From Armatimonadota bacterium (lineage in GTDB: Bacteria; Armatimonadota; Armatimonadia; Armatimonadales; Armatimonadaceae): a DNA stretch of 19,928 bases. Under the pieces are notes generated by a model, which worked only from the letters and a program-made list of their open reading frames with translations, ran no database searches and was not told the DNA's origin. The stretch covers positions 1 through 19,928 of the forward strand of contig JAURHZ010000008.1 of assembly GCA_030833025.1 (NCBI GenBank). Reading direction: 5' to 3'. The stretch's first letter is position 1, and every line of letters starts with the position of its first letter. Made by a program: the position numbers and the translations under genes. Shown piece after piece: positions 1 through 7,266 of the stretch.

Positions 1-1
1 G

Positions 2-1261
2 CACGCCCGCATGCTAGGCGTTCAGGGCATTATTCCTGCCGACGATGCCACAGCGCTAGTCGAAGGGCTGGAGTCGCTACGCGATGACATCGATGCGGGC
101 CACGCTGAGCTTCCACCGGATGCCGAGGATATCCATTCGGCCGTTGAGCAGCTCCTTAGAGAGCGCTTAGGCCCGGCGGTTGCTGGGAAACTACATACCG
201 GCCGTAGTCGCAACGATCAGGTCGCGACCGATATCCGGTTGTGGCTTCGTGGACGATGTGACACGCTTGCGCTTGCTCTGCATGGTTTGCGCAAACAGCT
301 TGTTGAGCTGGCGGATGACAATCCTGAAGCAATCCTTCCGGGGCGTACGCACCATCAGCATGCCCAGCCCGTTTATCTCGCACATCACCTCCTTGCGTAC
401 TTCTGGATGCTTGGGCGCGATGAGTCCCGGGTCATCGATGCCCGTCGACGCATGAATTTGCTGCCGCTCGGCGCAGGAGCGCTTGCAGGCACTCCCTATC
501 CGCTGAATCGTCAGATGGTGGCCGCAGAGCTTGGGTTTGATGGGGTCATTGAAAACTCAATCGATGCCGTTGGTGACCGTGACTTTGCGATTGAGGTGAC
601 GGCTGCATGTAGCATCACCATGATGCATCTGTCGCGCTTTGCGGAGGAAATCGTTCTTTGGATGTCGCCTGAGTTTGCGTTTATCGAACTCTCCGATGCC
701 GTGACGACAGGGTCAAGCATCATGCCGCAGAAAAAGAACCCCGATGTCGCAGAGCTTATTCGTGGAAAGAGCGGGCGTGTTTACGGCGACTTGGTGACGC
801 TATTGACATTGATGAAGGGGCTAGTACTTGCGTACAACAAGGACCTTCAAGAAGATAAAGAGCCACTGTTCGATGCGGTAGAAACGACAGAGCTGTGTGT
901 GACACTCATGCAGCGGATGCTGTCGGATGCAAAGTTCAAGAAGGATCGAATGCTTGCTTCGATGCATGGCGATTTTTCGACTGCAACGGATTTGGCAGAT
1001 GCCCTTGCTGTCGATGGCGTTCCGTTCCGTGAAGCGCATGAAATTGTTGGTCGTGTCGTCCGTGGAAGCATTGCCGCCGGAGTTGGTCTTGAAGATCTGA
1101 CACTAGCAGATTTGAAAGAATACGATGAACGGTTTACGGCGCGTGCACTTGATGCCATTACCCCAGCGGCAAGTGCAAATGCCCGGACTTCATACGGTGG
1201 TACCGCACGTTCCAGCGTCGATCATCAGCTAGTGCAAGCACGCATCGCACTGGGACTCTGA
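2..1261 (+). CDS. argH: argininosuccinate lyase, 5'-truncated by window edge
   Basis: Catalyses the last step of arginine synthesis, splitting argininosuccinate into arginine and fumarate in the cytoplasm. The reading frame is already open at base 2 (His-Ala-Arg before the first Met), and this stretch lies well inside the usual family sequence, so the true start is upstream and the Met at 11 is internal. Family marks seen: TGRSRNDQ near the front, GRTHHQHAQP, and the fumarase/ASL superfamily signature GSSIMPQKKNP at 710-742, which carries the catalytic serine loop. The later QEDKEPLFD segment also fits. The C-terminus is complete, ending in TGA. About 419 codons are visible, against roughly 460 for the whole enzyme. 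Identity is very safe. Confidence 0.97.
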   Translation, partial: HARMLGVQGIIPADDATALVEGLESLRDDIDAGHAELPPDAEDIHSAVEQLLRERLGPAVAGKLHTGRSRNDQVATDIRLWLRGRCDTLALALHGLRKQLVELADDNPEAILPGRTHHQHAQPVYLAHHLLAYFWMLGRDESRVIDARRRMNLLPLGAGALAGTPYPLNRQMVAAELGFDGVIENSIDAVGDRDFAIEVTAACSITMMHLSRFAEEIVLWMSPEFAFIELSDAVTTGSSIMPQKKNPDVAELIRGKSGRVYGDLVTLLTLMKGLVLAYNKDLQEDKEPLFDAVETTELCVTLMQRMLSDAKFKKDRMLASMHGDFSTATDLADALAVDGVPFREAHEIVGRVVRGSIAAGVGLEDLTLADLKEYDERFTARALDAITPAASANARTSYGGTARSSVDHQLVQARIALGL

Positions 1262-1316
1262 TAGGGAACGACACAGTACTTACTCTACGTAGTCCTCTAC
1301 AGTGCTACAAAAACTT

Positions 1317-1331
1317 GCTACCCGTGGTAGC
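1317..1331. repeat. short perfect inverted repeat between argH and the next gene
   Basis: GCTACC and GGTAGC flank a 3-base centre (CGT). There is no T-run after it, so it is a poor intrinsic terminator. It could be an operator for the gene starting at 1354, or chance. No promoter could be placed with confidence in 1262-1353. Confidence 0.3.
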
Positions 1332-1353
1332 ATCGTCAGTTGGGATATCTAGT

Positions 1354-1629
1354 ATGCAGAACATAAAAGTCCGCTGGTGGAATTCATTCAATATTCTTGG
1401 CATCTTAATGATGGTGCTTGGAGCATGTGGATTTCTATTCAAAGGCAAGTTTGTGTTCGATCCGGGCAGAGCGGCTCTTGGTTATGAACCAGCGCTGTAT
1501 TTGCTTACGGGTGGCTTGATGTTCATCAATGCGTGGTTGACACCTACACCGGTGCTACCAGACAAAGCAAAAGCGCAGAGCAAGGCAGTCGTATCGGCTG
1601 GAGATTCTGCTGAAGGAAAGAATGGATAA
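1354..1629 (+). CDS. small membrane protein, two predicted helices, unknown function
   Basis: I do not recognise a family. The 91-residue product has two hydrophobic stretches, around residues 12-29 and 43-60, and a charged Lys/Ala-rich tail. A basic, tryptophan-containing N-terminus (KVRWW) precedes the first helix. I chose the ATG at 1354. An upstream in-frame TTG at 1315 would add 13 residues with no membrane logic. The only ribosome-site candidate is a weak GGGA before the ATG. Its stop TAA overlaps the ATG of the next gene by one base, so the pair is almost certainly co-transcribed and translationally coupled. Confidence 0.65.
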   Translation: MQNIKVRWWNSFNILGILMMVLGACGFLFKGKFVFDPGRAALGYEPALYLLTGGLMFINAWLTPTPVLPDKAKAQSKAVVSAGDSAEGKNG

Positions 1630-1952
1630 TGGCTAAGGAAGTCTCTATCGAAGAAGGCGCCGTCAAGGTCGTCCGCTGCTCAGTCACCAATGAACCGATG
1701 CAGAATGTCCCTGGTTGGTACTCTGATGTCAAGGTTCGCTTTGTCTCCGACAAGGGCCGTAAGAACACTGATGTCCATGCGGATGTCCTTCCTCCAGATG
1801 AGCCAGTAGTCAAGGCAGTCGATGACGAAGAAGGCGATATCAGTCTGGATGAGCTTCAGGATGAAGAAGATGCAGGCGAGGATGTCGATGGTGGTGAAGG
1901 CGATGACGATAGCGTCGTTTCGCTGCTGGAGGACGATACCGACGAAGAGTAA
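1629..1952 (+). CDS. small protein with highly acidic C-terminal tail, unknown function
   Basis: A 107-residue protein with two distinct parts. Residues 1-55 are mixed, with one cysteine (Cys17) and a beta-looking stretch ending in KVRFVSDKGR. From residue 57 on, 26 of 51 residues are Asp or Glu. The acidic tail recalls that of the RNA polymerase delta subunit, but the N-terminal HARE-HTH domain of that protein is absent, so I do not assign it. No signal peptide or membrane segment is seen. The start ATG overlaps the preceding stop (TAATG). A terminator follows 26 bases after the stop, so this is the last gene of its unit. Confidence 0.65.
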   Translation: MAKEVSIEEGAVKVVRCSVTNEPMQNVPGWYSDVKVRFVSDKGRKNTDVHADVLPPDEPVVKAVDDEEGDISLDELQDEEDAGEDVDGGEGDDDSVVSLLEDDTDEE

Positions 1953-1978
1953 ATCTTCCTTTCAGATTGTAGTAACTG

Positions 1979-2016
1979 ACACCGTAATGCTTATTCGCAT
2001 TGCGGTGTTATTCTTT
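1979..2016 (+). terminator. intrinsic terminator between convergent genes
   Basis: An 11-bp stem (ACACCGTAATG with CATTGCGGTGT, one G-T pair) closes an 8-base loop and is followed by TATTCTTT. It sits between the plus-strand gene ending at 1952 and the minus-strand gene ending at 2015. The T-rich side favours termination of plus-strand transcripts. On the minus strand the downstream run is poorer in T, so two-way action is possible but weaker. Confidence 0.75.
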
Positions 2017-2503
2017 AATCGGCTAGAGAAGCTTCCGGTAGGGATGCCCCAGACACTGACACAAGACGCCATGTCCCTGGAAGAAAAGGGATGTCGGGAG
2101 TTGGGCGCTCTAGTCGAAAGACCAATGTTGCATCGGGGGCGGACCAGACACCTTCTTGTGTCCGCGTATCGCGTGCCTGGAGGTTTGCAGTTACGGTGTA
2201 CTCCTTACTGCCAGATGCGGTGATCTGAGTTTGCTGAAGAGTGGCCTGAATCCCTTGGCGTTTCCAACGCATGAGCGCAAGCTGTAAGCGTGGTTTTGTC
2301 CAACCGCCCGCGCTGAAGTCTGGAGAAACCGTATTCAAAAGCTCACGATTGTCAGCTCGATTGAATGCACTCACTATGTTGGTTGCTTGCTGTGAGACTA
2401 AAGTCGCAGCAGGTTGGGGTGGTTTACGATTCGCTAAGAACACTCCGACCAGCAACAGACCAACACCTATGGCAAGGAGAACTGGCTTTCTAGGCCAATT
2501 CAC
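2015..2503 (-). CDS. membrane-anchored NTF2/SnoaL-like protein (tentative)
   Basis: A 162-residue protein with a short basic start and one N-terminal hydrophobic segment (about residues 7-24), then a soluble domain of about 130 residues, expected outside the cytoplasmic membrane. The pattern of the soluble part is like NTF2/SnoaL-fold proteins: a helix with AFNRADNRELL, then LSPDF-like and RW-containing segments, then alternating beta strands ending in TWRLVSVSG. That fold call rests on pattern only. The start lies 2 bases after the stop of the DUF2231 gene, so the two are co-translated. The gene ends in the terminator region shared with the convergent unit. Confidence 0.6.
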   Translation of the reverse strand: MNWPRKPVLLAIGVGLLLVGVFLANRKPPQPAATLVSQQATNIVSAFNRADNRELLNTVSPDFSAGGWTKPRLQLALMRWKRQGIQATLQQTQITASGSKEYTVTANLQARDTRTQEGVWSAPDATLVFRLERPTPDIPFLPGTWRLVSVSGASLPEASLAD

Positions 2504-2505
2504 CT

Positions 2506-2937
2506 CTAGTAGCCCCGAGCGACGTAACCACCGAGAAAGCCTGCATAGCCCATAGCAAGGGCACTAATCACCAGAACCAGTGTGGTCAACCAACGGGGGG
2601 GCTCTTTTACAATCACTTGTAGTTGTGCGAGCATAATGAGAAGAATGCTGCCAACTAGCGCGCTGTTTCGATGACCTACGAGACGACCAGCCGACCAAGG
2701 CTCAATTCCAAACCAGCCATTCATTGCCGCAAGTCCGCTGATAACGGCAGGGATACTGATCAGTGCTCCTGCGATAACAGAGAGGCGGATAAAGCTCTCA
2801 CGATGCTCTGCAAGGATTTTAGTGGGCGCAACACGCGCAATGAGGGCACCAGTAGCCATCGCTAAAGGGAAGTGGACGGATGCTCCATGTACGTGCTGCC
2901 AAATTTTGAGAGGATCTTCTTCCATCATTGTTCCCAT
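2506..2937 (-). CDS. DUF2231-type four-helix membrane protein
   Basis: A 143-residue protein with four hydrophobic segments (about residues 19-37, 49-76, 91-110 and 116-138). The opening HxHGASVHFPLA stretch matches the conserved histidine-containing start of DUF2231 membrane proteins (typically HPxxVHFPIA), whose role is not well known. Starts are possible at 2937, 2928 or 2925. GGGA lies 6 bases before the ATG at 2925, so that one is plausible. It lies 54 bases after the RsbW-like gene and 2 bases before the NTF2-like gene, suggesting a three-gene unit. A small hairpin with a 5-bp stem (TCACG TAAT CGTGA on the minus strand) sits in the 54-base gap. Confidence 0.75.
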   Translation of the reverse strand: MGTMMEEDPLKIWQHVHGASVHFPLAMATGALIARVAPTKILAEHRESFIRLSVIAGALISIPAVISGLAAMNGWFGIEPWSAGRLVGHRNSALVGSILLIMLAQLQVIVKEPPRWLTTLVLVISALAMGYAGFLGGYVARGY

Positions 2938-2991
2938 GCGCTCACGATTACGTGATGTATCAAATACTATCGGACTTCATGGCTGCAGTCT

Positions 2992-3387
2992 TTAGAATAT
3001 TCGCTTTACCAATCGCACGATTGTCCGACCAGGCTGTGTTAGGTACTCGACTCTGTCGGTCAAAGCATGCATCAATGCACGGCCTCGGCCGCCTTCAGCA
3101 TCTGTTTCCGGCATCGTTGCGGCTGTAGATGGAACGTACTCTCCAGCACTGTCCACATCGATAACAATGTCGTGCCCACTGCGTCGTGCTCGGACTTGGA
3201 TGCGGCAGTCCGGTTCTCCGTGCTCAACTGCATTAGAACAAGCTTCACCGACGGCCAGACACAAATCATCCCCGGCATCTGGAGAGAGACCTTCTTCCTT
3301 TGCCAGTATGCGCATAGCGCGCCGCACGGCACTTACATGCTCGCTGCGACCTGACAGTTCAATAGTAAACAGATTTGTGTCAGCCAT
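2992..3387 (-). CDS. RsbW-like anti-sigma regulatory factor (serine/threonine kinase, HATPase_c_2)
   Basis: Members of this family bind a sigma factor and/or phosphorylate an anti-anti-sigma partner. The 131-residue product has the compact GHKL ATPase layout. The N-box is at residues 45-57 (AVGEACSNAVEHG, with Glu48 and Asn52), and a Gly-rich lid segment GGRGRALM is at about 99-106. The G1 box is degraded: where DxGxGF is usual, residues 79-84 read DSAGEY, so ATP binding or turnover may be altered. AGGAG (3399-3403) lies 11 bases before the ATG, and a perfect TATAAT lies further upstream. No sigma factor or anti-anti-sigma gene is in this window, so its partner is unknown. Confidence 0.85.
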   Translation of the reverse strand: MADTNLFTIELSGRSEHVSAVRRAMRILAKEEGLSPDAGDDLCLAVGEACSNAVEHGEPDCRIQVRARRSGHDIVIDVDSAGEYVPSTAATMPETDAEGGRGRALMHALTDRVEYLTQPGRTIVRLVKRIF

Positions 3388-3417
3388 AGAGAAAGATGCT
3401 CCTGAGGCATCACCGCC

Positions 3418-3423
3418 ATTATA
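3418..3423 (-). promoter_or_regulatory. -10 element for the RsbW-like gene
   Basis: On the minus strand this reads TATAAT, a perfect sigma-70-type -10, 30 bases before the ATG at 3387. It predicts an mRNA leader of about 24 bases that contains the AGGAG ribosome site. No good -35 hexamer is seen at 16-18 bases, so the promoter may need an activator or use another sigma factor. Confidence 0.5.
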
Positions 3424-3444
3424 GAACCTAACTGCGTGAAATCC

Positions 3445-3473
3445 TTGCTTTGTTCAGTCGTACACGATAGGAT
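3445..3473 (+). promoter_or_regulatory. promoter of tRNA-Gln
   Basis: TTGCTT (3445-3450) and TAGGAT (3468-3473) are separated by 17 bases. Transcription would begin near 3480, just before the mature tRNA 5' end at 3484. A GC-rich stretch lies between the -10 and the gene, as is usual for stable-RNA promoters. It diverges from the -10 of the RsbW-like gene, which lies only about 22 bases to the left of this -35. Confidence 0.55.
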
Positions 3474-3483
3474 TCTTGCGCGC

Positions 3484-3554
3484 TCCCGGATGGTGCAGCG
3501 GCAGCACGTCAGGTTCTGGCCCTGAAAACCGAGGTTCGAATCCTTGTCCGGGAA
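3484..3554 (+). tRNA. tRNA-Gln (anticodon CUG)
   Basis: A full cloverleaf can be folded by hand. The acceptor stem TCCCGGA/TCCGGGA has seven perfect pairs, and the D stem is GTGC/GCAC. The anticodon stem TCAGG/CCTGA has loop TTCTGGC, placing CTG at 3516-3518. The variable region is 4 bases. The T stem CGAGG/CCTTG has loop TTCGAAT, and the discriminator base is A. The anticodon CUG reads CAG (Gln), and the U1-A72 pair is a known glutamine tRNA trait. The 3' CCA is not encoded (ATTAG follows), so it must be added by a nucleotidyltransferase. Confidence 0.95.
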
Positions 3555-3556
3555 TT

Positions 3557-3584
3557 AGCCCTCAGCTCACGCTGAGGGCTTTTT
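3557..3584 (+). terminator. strong intrinsic terminator after tRNA-Gln
   Basis: A perfect 10-bp stem (AGCCCTCAGC with GCTGAGGGCT) with a TCAC loop is followed by five T. It begins 3 bases after the tRNA. The stop codon of the convergent isomerase gene (3584) touches the T-run, so the hairpin may also serve that gene from the other side, although the minus-strand side lacks a T-run. Confidence 0.92.
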
Positions 3585-4414
3585 CATACCTTTGCGCTCA
3601 GCAGCTCACGGGTCTTTTCAAGCCCCGTCCGAATAACAAGCTCAACTGGGAGCTGATCATATTCAGGGTTGAACAGTTCCAGACTCACAAAGCCATTCCA
3701 TCCACATTTGCGGAGCTGTTGAATAATCTGCACACCGGGCGCGATACCAGTCTGCGGAAACACCCGATCCTTATCAGCAATCACCGCTGGAGCCAATGCC
3801 GGATAGTCATTGACATGGAACACACCTAGTTCTGTGGGACGAATATCAGAAAGTCCGCCTAAGTCCGATTCGCCTTTGTACAAGTGGTAAGTGTCGAGGA
3901 GCATCGATGAGCCAGCAGCACCAGCCATTCGATAAACCTGCTTGACCGTATCCAGACGCTTTAGGTTTGTCGAAAATCCCCACAGCTCAAGCTCAGGTTC
4001 GATACCTTCCTCGCGGCCAATCGCGGCAAGAGCGGTAAACCGTTCAGCGATGACATCGCTAGGGATCACACGGCTCTCTGCTGTATGCGCCCCAATACTC
4101 GCAGCCGCTATGCGCTTGCCACCAGCGCGCCGTACCAGCTGCATACATCGGCGCGCATCATCGAGACCAGCCTTTCGCTGCGCTGGGTCATCCACAATCC
4201 ACTGGGAAAAACCAATGGCACTTGGCATCGCAAGTCCAAGGTCATCCAGCTGCCGAGACAGCTGCTCAAGGCCACCGGGCTGTTTGTCCACTGCTTCGAG
4301 TTCCGATATCCAGGGCTCGATGCCCTCCCAACCGGCTCTCGCGACCAGTGATGCCAAAACGGGCAGGGACAAGCCCCGCCCGCGAATGGTTGAAGTGTTT
4401 ATACAAACCTTCAT
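3584..4414 (-). CDS. sugar phosphate isomerase/epimerase family TIM-barrel protein
   Basis: A 276-residue member of the AP endonuclease family 2 / xylose isomerase-like TIM-barrel superfamily, which includes IolE, IolI and hydroxypyruvate isomerase. Likely metal or active-site residues are visible in the expected order: Glu143 (ELELWG), Asp174 and His177 (LLDTYH), His200 and Asp203 (VFHVND), and Glu246 (SLELFN). There is no signal peptide, so it is cytoplasmic. The start at ATG 4414 (MKVCINTST) fits the family. An ATG at 4432 would overlap the upstream gene and adds six residues unlike the family. It follows the Gfo/Idh/MocA gene by 5 bases. The substrate cannot be told from the sequence. Confidence 0.85.
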   Translation of the reverse strand: MKVCINTSTIRGRGLSLPVLASLVARAGWEGIEPWISELEAVDKQPGGLEQLSRQLDDLGLAMPSAIGFSQWIVDDPAQRKAGLDDARRCMQLVRRAGGKRIAAASIGAHTAESRVIPSDVIAERFTALAAIGREEGIEPELELWGFSTNLKRLDTVKQVYRMAGAAGSSMLLDTYHLYKGESDLGGLSDIRPTELGVFHVNDYPALAPAVIADKDRVFPQTGIAPGVQIIQQLRKCGWNGFVSLELFNPEYDQLPVELVIRTGLEKTRELLSAKV

Positions 4415-4419
4415 GAAGA

Positions 4420-5733
4420 TTAGATGGTCCATCCCCCGCGCATCTTGCGGTTGATCATCCCGTTCGCTTCAGCATCATCCTTGAAGACTTCCTTCTTCGG
4501 ATCCCAGTTGAGCTCACGGCCACCGAGACGAAGAGAGATGTTACCCAAGTGACAAACAGATGCCGACCGGTGGCCTACCTCAACATTACAGATAGGCTGC
4601 TTCCGTGTACGGATACCATCCACAAAGTTCTGAGCATGGTTGTCAGAAACATACAGCCGCTCAGCCTTCTCTGGTAGGGGATCGGTCAGGAGCTTAGGAT
4701 CACTCGCGGCGATACGTCCACGGGAAACAAAGATCCAGCGGCCGTCTTCGCCCTCGAATGTGACGCCATTCTCACCCTTGTCCGTAGCAGTTAACTCGAC
4801 ACCATTTGCATAGGTGTAGGTGACTTCATATTCAAGGAATGCTTCGAATGAACGCTTCTCGGCATCGGCTGGTTGCGCAGTACCCTTTGACTTGATCTTC
4901 ACCGGGCCGGACTTGTCCATGCCGAGGCCCCACTGTGAAATATCCAAGTGATGGGCGCCCCAGTCAGTCATCATTCCGCCGGAGTAATCAAACCAATGGC
5001 GGAACGAACCATGTGTACGCTCCTTGATGTAAGGGGTTTCAGGAGCTGGACCAAGCCACATGTCAAATAGGAAGTCATCTGGAGCATCCGTAATTTGGAA
5101 GTTGGTTCCACGGCTGCCACCTGGCAGATGCGCTGTAACTTTCTTGACCTGACCAATACGGCCATTGCGGACAAGCTCACACGCAAGGCGGAAACGTGCA
5201 TCGGATCGCTGCTGGGATCCCGTCTGCCAAACTGCGCCAGTTTCCTTCGCAAGCTTGACCAGCTGTGTACCCTCACCAATGGTCAGTGTCATCGGCTTTT
5301 CGCAGTAGACATCCTTGCCTTTGCGCATAGCCATTCCAGCTATGACTGCATGCCAGTGGTCAGGAGTACCAATCACAACCGCATCGATGTCGCTTCGATC
5401 TAATAGATAGCGGAAGTCAACATACTTCTTTGAGCCTTCAAAGACCTCAGATGCTTCTTGGAGGTGCTTTAAGTCGACATCGCAGACTGCAACACATTCA
5501 ACTCCCGGGCGGCTTGCGATGTTACGCGCATCACCGAGACCCTGACGGAAGCCACCTTTGCTACCACCGGCACCAATCAAGCCAATACGAATCTTGTCGT
5601 TTGCTGCGATTCGGCGTGGGCGTGCTGCTTGTGCCTCGTCTTCTGCCGCCTCAGCGCGGGCAGAAAACCAATCCGGTAAGGTGGTGAGCGCAAAACCAGT
5701 GGCCGCACTCGTCAAAAAAGATCGTCGTTCCAT
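4420..5733 (-). CDS. Tat-exported Gfo/Idh/MocA family oxidoreductase
   Basis: A 437-residue NAD(P)-dependent sugar/polyol oxidoreductase. The N-terminus MERRSFL is a Tat-type twin-arginine motif, followed by a moderately hydrophobic stretch and an Ala-x-Ala cleavage site near residue 28, so export to the periplasm is expected. The Rossmann motif IGLIGAGGSKGG is at about 50-61, TPDHWHA at 123-129, the signature CEKP at 144-147, and GGMMTDWGAHHLDISQWG at 252-269 carries the conserved Asp-Gly-His-His-Asp set. I chose the ATG at 5733 because it gives a clean Tat peptide. A GTG at 5739 is possible. The substrate is unknown. The next gene, an isomerase/epimerase, is 5 bases downstream and probably in the same pathway. 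Confidence 0.9.
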   Translation of the reverse strand: MERRSFLTSAATGFALTTLPDWFSARAEAAEDEAQAARPRRIAANDKIRIGLIGAGGSKGGFRQGLGDARNIASRPGVECVAVCDVDLKHLQEASEVFEGSKKYVDFRYLLDRSDIDAVVIGTPDHWHAVIAGMAMRKGKDVYCEKPMTLTIGEGTQLVKLAKETGAVWQTGSQQRSDARFRLACELVRNGRIGQVKKVTAHLPGGSRGTNFQITDAPDDFLFDMWLGPAPETPYIKERTHGSFRHWFDYSGGMMTDWGAHHLDISQWGLGMDKSGPVKIKSKGTAQPADAEKRSFEAFLEYEVTYTYANGVELTATDKGENGVTFEGEDGRWIFVSRGRIAASDPKLLTDPLPEKAERLYVSDNHAQNFVDGIRTRKQPICNVEVGHRSASVCHLGNISLRLGGRELNWDPKKEVFKDDAEANGMINRKMRGGWTI

Positions 5734-5775
5734 ACACACGTATTTCTACTTAGCAATCCAGCATTCCTGCGGACT

Positions 5776-7266
5776 CTAGAGAGAGAAAAACGGCATCGCA
5801 ATATTGATTGCAAATTGATTTCCGCGAGTTCGGTATCTGAACTCTGGACGAATCACACGGCCAGGCGCTGCTACAACAACTTCCGTGTCGAAGAAGTGGC
5901 TATCCGTCAAGTCGAGCCGTGAGCCTAGACCAATGTGCCAACCTGCAACAGGCATGTTGTAGCGTAGCTGGAGCTCGGACGGCGCTTCAAGGACATCCGA
6001 ATAATACGTAGCCTTACCATGAATATCCCGTACGGCGAGCGCCGCTGAAAGGCGTTGGCCAAAACGCTTCGGAAATAGTTCCGCTGAGAGTTGCGTATAC
6101 GTATAGGGATCCGTTGCATTGACACGGACCGAATGCACTTCGATGGGAACCTGTTGGTGGATTATCGGTACAGATGTACGCAACCTAATGGACGATTTAC
6201 TTCGATAGGAAGATACTGTTGTTGCTAAATCGGTCTCTAGACGATTCCCACCTTCGAAACTAGCCTCGATCGCCGATGATCCGAAAACCCACGATGAACT
6301 AACAGCAACAAGAGGTTTGTTGTCCACGAGGACCGTCTTTAGTCGACGGATGACTTCCTGGCGGTCCGCATATGTGACAGAAATTGCCGATGTACCTACA
6401 GGGCCTATCGGTGCTCCCATGACCGTGGGAAGCTGCAACCGTGGGCTGATGTCGCGCTTGACTGCTGGAGGTTCCGACAGCACCGATGCCATGTCGCCAA
6501 GAGGAAGTCCCTCGGATGCACTATCTGATGCGGAAGCCTGTCGGCGACGCTGTGTGGCAACTTCATACGATAGAGCCGCCGATGCTGCATCTCCACGCTT
6601 TGCCGTCTGCTCATAGACAACAGCCGCGCCTACACCCGGAAATGGCTGCGCTGCATAGGCAAGCGTAGCAACCGGACCTGAAATTCCAGATTGGCGGATG
6701 GATAACGGAAGCTGGAAACGGGTGGCGCGACTGGCGGCAGCTGTACTTCCCGTCTGGAACCGCACGTTTGGAACGCTCAAGATGTGCGTTTTGTAGAGAC
6801 TTAGGCCCAGATTTCGAATGTTCCATTGCCCAGATGACGCGTTATACGACAGCTCCGATGCGGAAATCGATAGTGTCCGGCTCTCACCGGGAACATTGTC
6901 GACGATGGCAACATCCGACAGAGACATCCCCTGTGGACCCCGACTAAACGATGCGGCATCAACGCGGAAAACATCGTGGCGGATTGAAACTCCTTCGCCC
7001 CGAAACACCTGAGCATTCACATCAAAGAACAAGGACTTACCAATCAGCTTGTCAGTTCCCCGTTCGGCGCGAAATCCGCCATCGATGCTGATACGAACTG
7101 GCTTTGTAACGGATGGGCTTAGAAAGACACTATCCGCTGAGATGCCCAGAGCTCCCCAGCGTATTTTTGCATTACGTAAACGTGCCGCTGAATCCGTCGT
7201 CGACATCCCTGACCAAGTCGCGCGCAGGGGAGGCAGCATCAACGCAGGCGGCGTTACCACTGGCAT
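5776..7266 (-). CDS. LptD/OstA-like outer-membrane beta-barrel protein
   Basis: LptD inserts lipopolysaccharide or similar glycolipid into the outer membrane. In this 496-residue product, residues 20-185 look like the OstA/LptA-type beta-taco: repeated short strands of the form 'sISASELSYNASSGQWNIRN', then LSLYKTHILSVPNVRF, echoing the 'lfgvPvlylP' stretch of LptD. Residues 185-496 alternate polar and non-polar like barrel strands and end in FAINIAMPFFSL. No signal peptide is visible from this start, which is odd for an outer-membrane protein. The start ATG overlaps the end of the upstream gene by 13 bases (TGCCAGTGGTAA), so it is translated by coupling. A Ser/Ala/Arg-rich linker lies near residues 220-260. 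The family call is moderate. Confidence 0.65.
   Translation of the reverse strand: MPVVTPPALMLPPLRATWSGMSTTDSAARLRNAKIRWGALGISADSVFLSPSVTKPVRISIDGGFRAERGTDKLIGKSLFFDVNAQVFRGEGVSIRHDVFRVDAASFSRGPQGMSLSDVAIVDNVPGESRTLSISASELSYNASSGQWNIRNLGLSLYKTHILSVPNVRFQTGSTAAASRATRFQLPLSIRQSGISGPVATLAYAAQPFPGVGAAVVYEQTAKRGDAASAALSYEVATQRRRQASASDSASEGLPLGDMASVLSEPPAVKRDISPRLQLPTVMGAPIGPVGTSAISVTYADRQEVIRRLKTVLVDNKPLVAVSSSWVFGSSAIEASFEGGNRLETDLATTVSSYRSKSSIRLRTSVPIIHQQVPIEVHSVRVNATDPYTYTQLSAELFPKRFGQRLSAALAVRDIHGKATYYSDVLEAPSELQLRYNMPVAGWHIGLGSRLDLTDSHFFDTEVVVAAPGRVIRPEFRYRTRGNQFAINIAMPFFSL

Noticed and set aside
3476..3829. Plus-strand frame across the tRNA and isomerase end
   Set aside because: It runs through the tRNA and terminator and is antisense to the isomerase gene.
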